Assembly (NCBI GenBank): GCA_004554245.1
Contig: SFND01000004.1
Span: forward strand, 40,659-104,658
Reading direction: 5' to 3'
DNA: 64,000 bases
Source: Oribacterium sp.
GTDB taxonomy: Bacteria > Bacillota_A > Clostridia > Lachnospirales > Lachnospiraceae
Made by a program: the position numbers and the translations under genes. The notes below the pieces were generated by a model that saw only the letters and a list, made by a program, of their open reading frames with translations, ran no database searches and had not been told where the DNA came from. Shown here one piece after another: positions 61,905-64,000 of this stretch (the first letter of the stretch is position 1; every line of letters begins with the position of its first letter).

Positions 61905-62861
61905 ATGAGTGAAGAATTTACATTTGATCTTGAGCGGGTACATCAGGCGAATCTGGAGATTCTGAAGGCCGTGAAGACGATCTGTGATCGCCATGGTATC
62001 ACGTACCTCATCGATTCCGGTACGCTCCTCGGCGCAGTACGCCATAAGGGCTTCATCCCCTGGGACGACGATGTCGATCTCTGCTTCCGTAGAGAAGAGT
62101 TCGAGCGCTTCGTCGATGTAGCGAGGGCGGAGCTCCCGGAGAACATGCAGCTCGTGCTGCCGGATGAGTATCGCGGTGGCGAGGCCTTCTATGATTTCGT
62201 ACCACGTGTGCTCTATCTCAACTCCCGCCGTCACGCAGAGGACGACGCGGACATGGCCTTTTATGAGGGAAAGCTCAACCACCTCTGGGTCGACCTCTTC
62301 ATCCTCGACCGCCTGCCATCCTGCCCGATCCGCGCGCGGCTCATGAAGCTGGAGCAGCAGATCGCTTTCGGCCTCGGCATGGGCCACCGCCGGAAGCTCG
62401 ACTGGCGTAAGTATCATGGCCTTCAGAAGCTGGAGGTGCAGGTCCTCGCCGCCGTCGGCCGTTTCATCCCGCTTCCGAGGATCTTCCGCCTGCAGGAGCG
62501 CTGGGCCCGGAAGTACACGGATCAGAACCGTGAAGGGGCAGGCTGTGCAGCTCCGGCGGCTACCGCTGCGGGCGATGTGGAGCGTGCGAAGAATGCCGGA
62601 AAGCAGGGCTGTCCGATCTGTGGGAAGCGTTCCGTCAGCGGGAAGTCCTTCTTCTCGAACTACCAGCCGGACTTCCAGTACTGCACCGTGGAGGATGACT
62701 GGGAGGAGCCGATCGAGTTCCAGTTTGAGGGCGAACACTTCACCGGACCGAAGGCCTGGGATAAGGTGCTCACGATGCTGTATGGCGACTACATGAAGCT
62801 GCCGCGCCCGGAGGACCGTCACCCATCGCACAGTGGCATGGAGCTCGAGATCCTCGACTGA
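61905..62861 (+). CDS. LicD-family phosphotransferase
   Basis: 318 residues from the ATG at 61905 (AAAGGTAG upstream). The LicD nucleotidyltransferase-fold motif is clear: YLIDSGTLLGAVRHKGFIPWDDDVDLCF with the metal-binding Asp group, and VDLFILDRLP. LicD proteins attach phosphocholine or similar groups from CDP-linked donors to surface glycans. Between residues about 215 and 250 lies an Ala-rich insert with a CPICG pair. The end (YGDYMKLPRPEDRHPSH) is typical. Confidence 0.9.
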   Translation: MSEEFTFDLERVHQANLEILKAVKTICDRHGITYLIDSGTLLGAVRHKGFIPWDDDVDLCFRREEFERFVDVARAELPENMQLVLPDEYRGGEAFYDFVPRVLYLNSRRHAEDDADMAFYEGKLNHLWVDLFILDRLPSCPIRARLMKLEQQIAFGLGMGHRRKLDWRKYHGLQKLEVQVLAAVGRFIPLPRIFRLQERWARKYTDQNREGAGCAAPAATAAGDVERAKNAGKQGCPICGKRSVSGKSFFSNYQPDFQYCTVEDDWEEPIEFQFEGEHFTGPKAWDKVLTMLYGDYMKLPRPEDRHPSHSGMELEILD

Positions 62862-62908
62862 TTGACTGGTACAGTTACTAATTTATAGAAACGCTGGAAG
62901 GAAGACAT

Positions 62909-63841
62909 ATGAAATTATTGAGCTTGGTGGTTTCGGCTTATAACGAGGAGGCCGGACTGGAGACCTTCTACCAGACGACCAGAGAATACGGGGAGGCGCT
63001 TGCGGCGAAGGGCTGGGATTACGAGTTCGTCTTCGTGAATGACGGCTCCCGTGACCGGACCGGCGAGATCCTGGATGATCTGGCCGCCCGTGATGCGACT
63101 CACGTGCGCGTGCTGCACTTCTCCCGGAATTTCGGACATGAGGCGGCGATGACCGCTGGACTCGACTACGCCACGGGCGAGGGCCTCGTCTTCATGGATG
63201 CGGATCTGCAGCATCCGCCGAAGTACCTCGCGGACATCGTCGACCAGTTCGACGCCGGCTACCAGGTGATTTCCATGGTACGCACCGAAAACAAAACGGC
63301 CGGGCTTCTGAAAAACATTACCTCCGGCGGCTTCTACTGGCTCATCAACCGCATGTCGGAGGTCCATCTCGAGGCCAATGCCTCGGACTTCTTCGCCATC
63401 ACCCGCCCGGTACAGAAGGTGCTCATGAAAAACTACCGGGAGAAGGTCCGTTTCCTCCGCGGCTACGTGCAGAACGTCGGCTTCCGGAAGACTACGATTT
63501 CCTATGAGGCAGCCCCGCGTGTGGCGGGCAGCAGCCACTATTCTATCCGTAAGCTCTTCGTCTTCGCGATGAACACCATCATGTGCTTCTCGAACATGCC
63601 TCTGAAGCTCGGGATCTTCGCCGGTCTCTTCAGCGGATTTCTGGGGATGATCGTGCTGATCTATACCCTGGTGACCCGTGATGGCGCACCGTCCGGCTAT
63701 GCGACGATCGTCGTCCTGCTCTGCTTCATGTTTGCCGTTCTCTTCATCGTCGTCGGCATCATCGGTGAGTACATCGCGGTGCTGTTCGAAGAGCTGAAGG
63801 ACCGCCCGATCTACATCGTGGAGGACAGCCGGAACATCTGA
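62909..63841 (+). CDS. membrane-anchored GT2 glycosyltransferase (GtrB/DPM1-like)
   Basis: 310 residues. The GT-A domain shows SLVVSAYNEEAGLETF, VFVNDGSRDRTGEIL, FSRNFGHEAAMTAGLDYA and VFMDADLQHPP (DxD). It is followed by two membrane helices at about 230-290 (GIFAGLFSGFLGMIVLIYTL, TIVVLLCFMFAVLFIVVGIIGEY). This group transfers a sugar to undecaprenyl phosphate to feed GT-C enzymes outside, which fits the two GT-C-like proteins upstream. The sugar is unknown. Confidence 0.92.
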   Translation: MKLLSLVVSAYNEEAGLETFYQTTREYGEALAAKGWDYEFVFVNDGSRDRTGEILDDLAARDATHVRVLHFSRNFGHEAAMTAGLDYATGEGLVFMDADLQHPPKYLADIVDQFDAGYQVISMVRTENKTAGLLKNITSGGFYWLINRMSEVHLEANASDFFAITRPVQKVLMKNYREKVRFLRGYVQNVGFRKTTISYEAAPRVAGSSHYSIRKLFVFAMNTIMCFSNMPLKLGIFAGLFSGFLGMIVLIYTLVTRDGAPSGYATIVVLLCFMFAVLFIVVGIIGEYIAVLFEELKDRPIYIVEDSRNI

Positions 63842-63845
63842 CACA

Positions 63846-64000
63846 GAACCCCGGAGGGCTGCCACTGAAAACACAGTACTCCGAGTTCGGAAAAATCACA
63901 GATTGGGCCCTAAGAACCAGTAAGCCCTCTGCAATCACTGAGTTTTCTTTATGAAAACTCAGCGTTGCAGAGGGTGCTAAGGAAAAATTACTCTAACTGG
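63846..64000. repeat. giant nested palindromic repeat, second copy (cut by window edge)
   Basis: Starts with CCCCGGAGGGCTGCCACTG, then the stretch GTACTCCGAGTTCGGAAAAATCACAGATTGGGCCCTAAGAACCAGTAAG-like (from 63878) and the inner hairpin CCCTCTGCAAT...GAAAACTC...GTTGCAGAGGG, nearly identical to the copy at 13453 and in the same orientation. The right third lies beyond the window. Confidence 0.8.

Noticed and set aside
60345..62831. Minus-strand open frame of 828 codons across rfbH and LicD
   Set aside because: Spans two well-supported sense genes and their junction; a composition artefact.

Overview
The window looks like chromosome from a low-oxygen Clostridia lineage, most likely a GC-rich member of the Lachnospiraceae. 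The reasons are strong AGGAGG-type ribosome binding sites, a secretin-free Tad pilus locus carrying the DUF5702/DUF6382 proteins typical of that family, a CIRCE-controlled clpB, a VanR-like response regulator, and NlpC/P60 and SH3 envelope proteins. This assignment is inferred from gene content only; no 16S gene is present.

Layout. 0-6.3 kb: edge of a two-component regulator, an SH3-domain membrane protein, trmB, two identical tandem tRNA-Lys(CTT) genes, a lipoprotein NlpC/P60 hydrolase and a LysR regulator. 6.3-13.4 kb: the F-type ATP synthase operon, order atpB-E-F-(H+A)-G-D-C. Its delta and alpha subunits are one continuous 682-residue reading frame, the most striking feature here. 13.4-25.5 kb: mostly housekeeping genes (proC, a tiny membrane protein, a lone PurM-like C-terminal domain, an Lrp/aminotransferase/GH13 operon, glgB, a small-molecule kinase, tcdA, a GntR regulator and an L-cysteine desulfidase). 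25.5-31.8 kb: a decayed and an intact copy of the same DUF6382 gene, as direct repeats around an SDR-MATE-pepT cassette. 30.5-41.5 kb, minus strand: a Tad/type IVb pilus operon (prepilin peptidase, CpaE-like, CpaF, TadB, TadC, Flp, DUF5702, TadE-like, second prepilin peptidase, mini-pseudopilin, DUF6382). 41.8-45.0 kb: manC and a phosphohexomutase. 45.1-47.8 kb: CIRCE-clpB. 47.9-48.8 kb: a secreted Thr-rich protein. 48.8-63.8 kb: a surface polysaccharide cluster with a Wzt-type ABC ATPase, a 1232-residue methyltransferase-like/kinase-like/coiled-coil/GT2/GT4 protein, more glycosyltransferases, two large membrane proteins, rfbFGH for CDP-3,6-dideoxyhexose synthesis, a LicD protein and a membrane-anchored GT2. 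The cluster probably continues past the right edge.

How the parts work together. manC and the mutase make sugar-phosphate and GDP-mannose precursors. rfbFGH make a CDP-deoxysugar intermediate. The glycosyltransferases assemble the glycan, and Wzt (through a permease not seen here) would export it, with LicD adding a phospho-substituent. The Tad operon builds a surface pilus.

The intergenic DNA carries at least two families of palindromic repeats. One is a giant nested hairpin of about 230 bp, present once at 13.45 kb and again at the right edge, with shorter relatives at 18.85 and 45.03 kb. The other shares an ACAGTTCAGGCAGG arm at 3.2, 6.3 and 40.9 kb.
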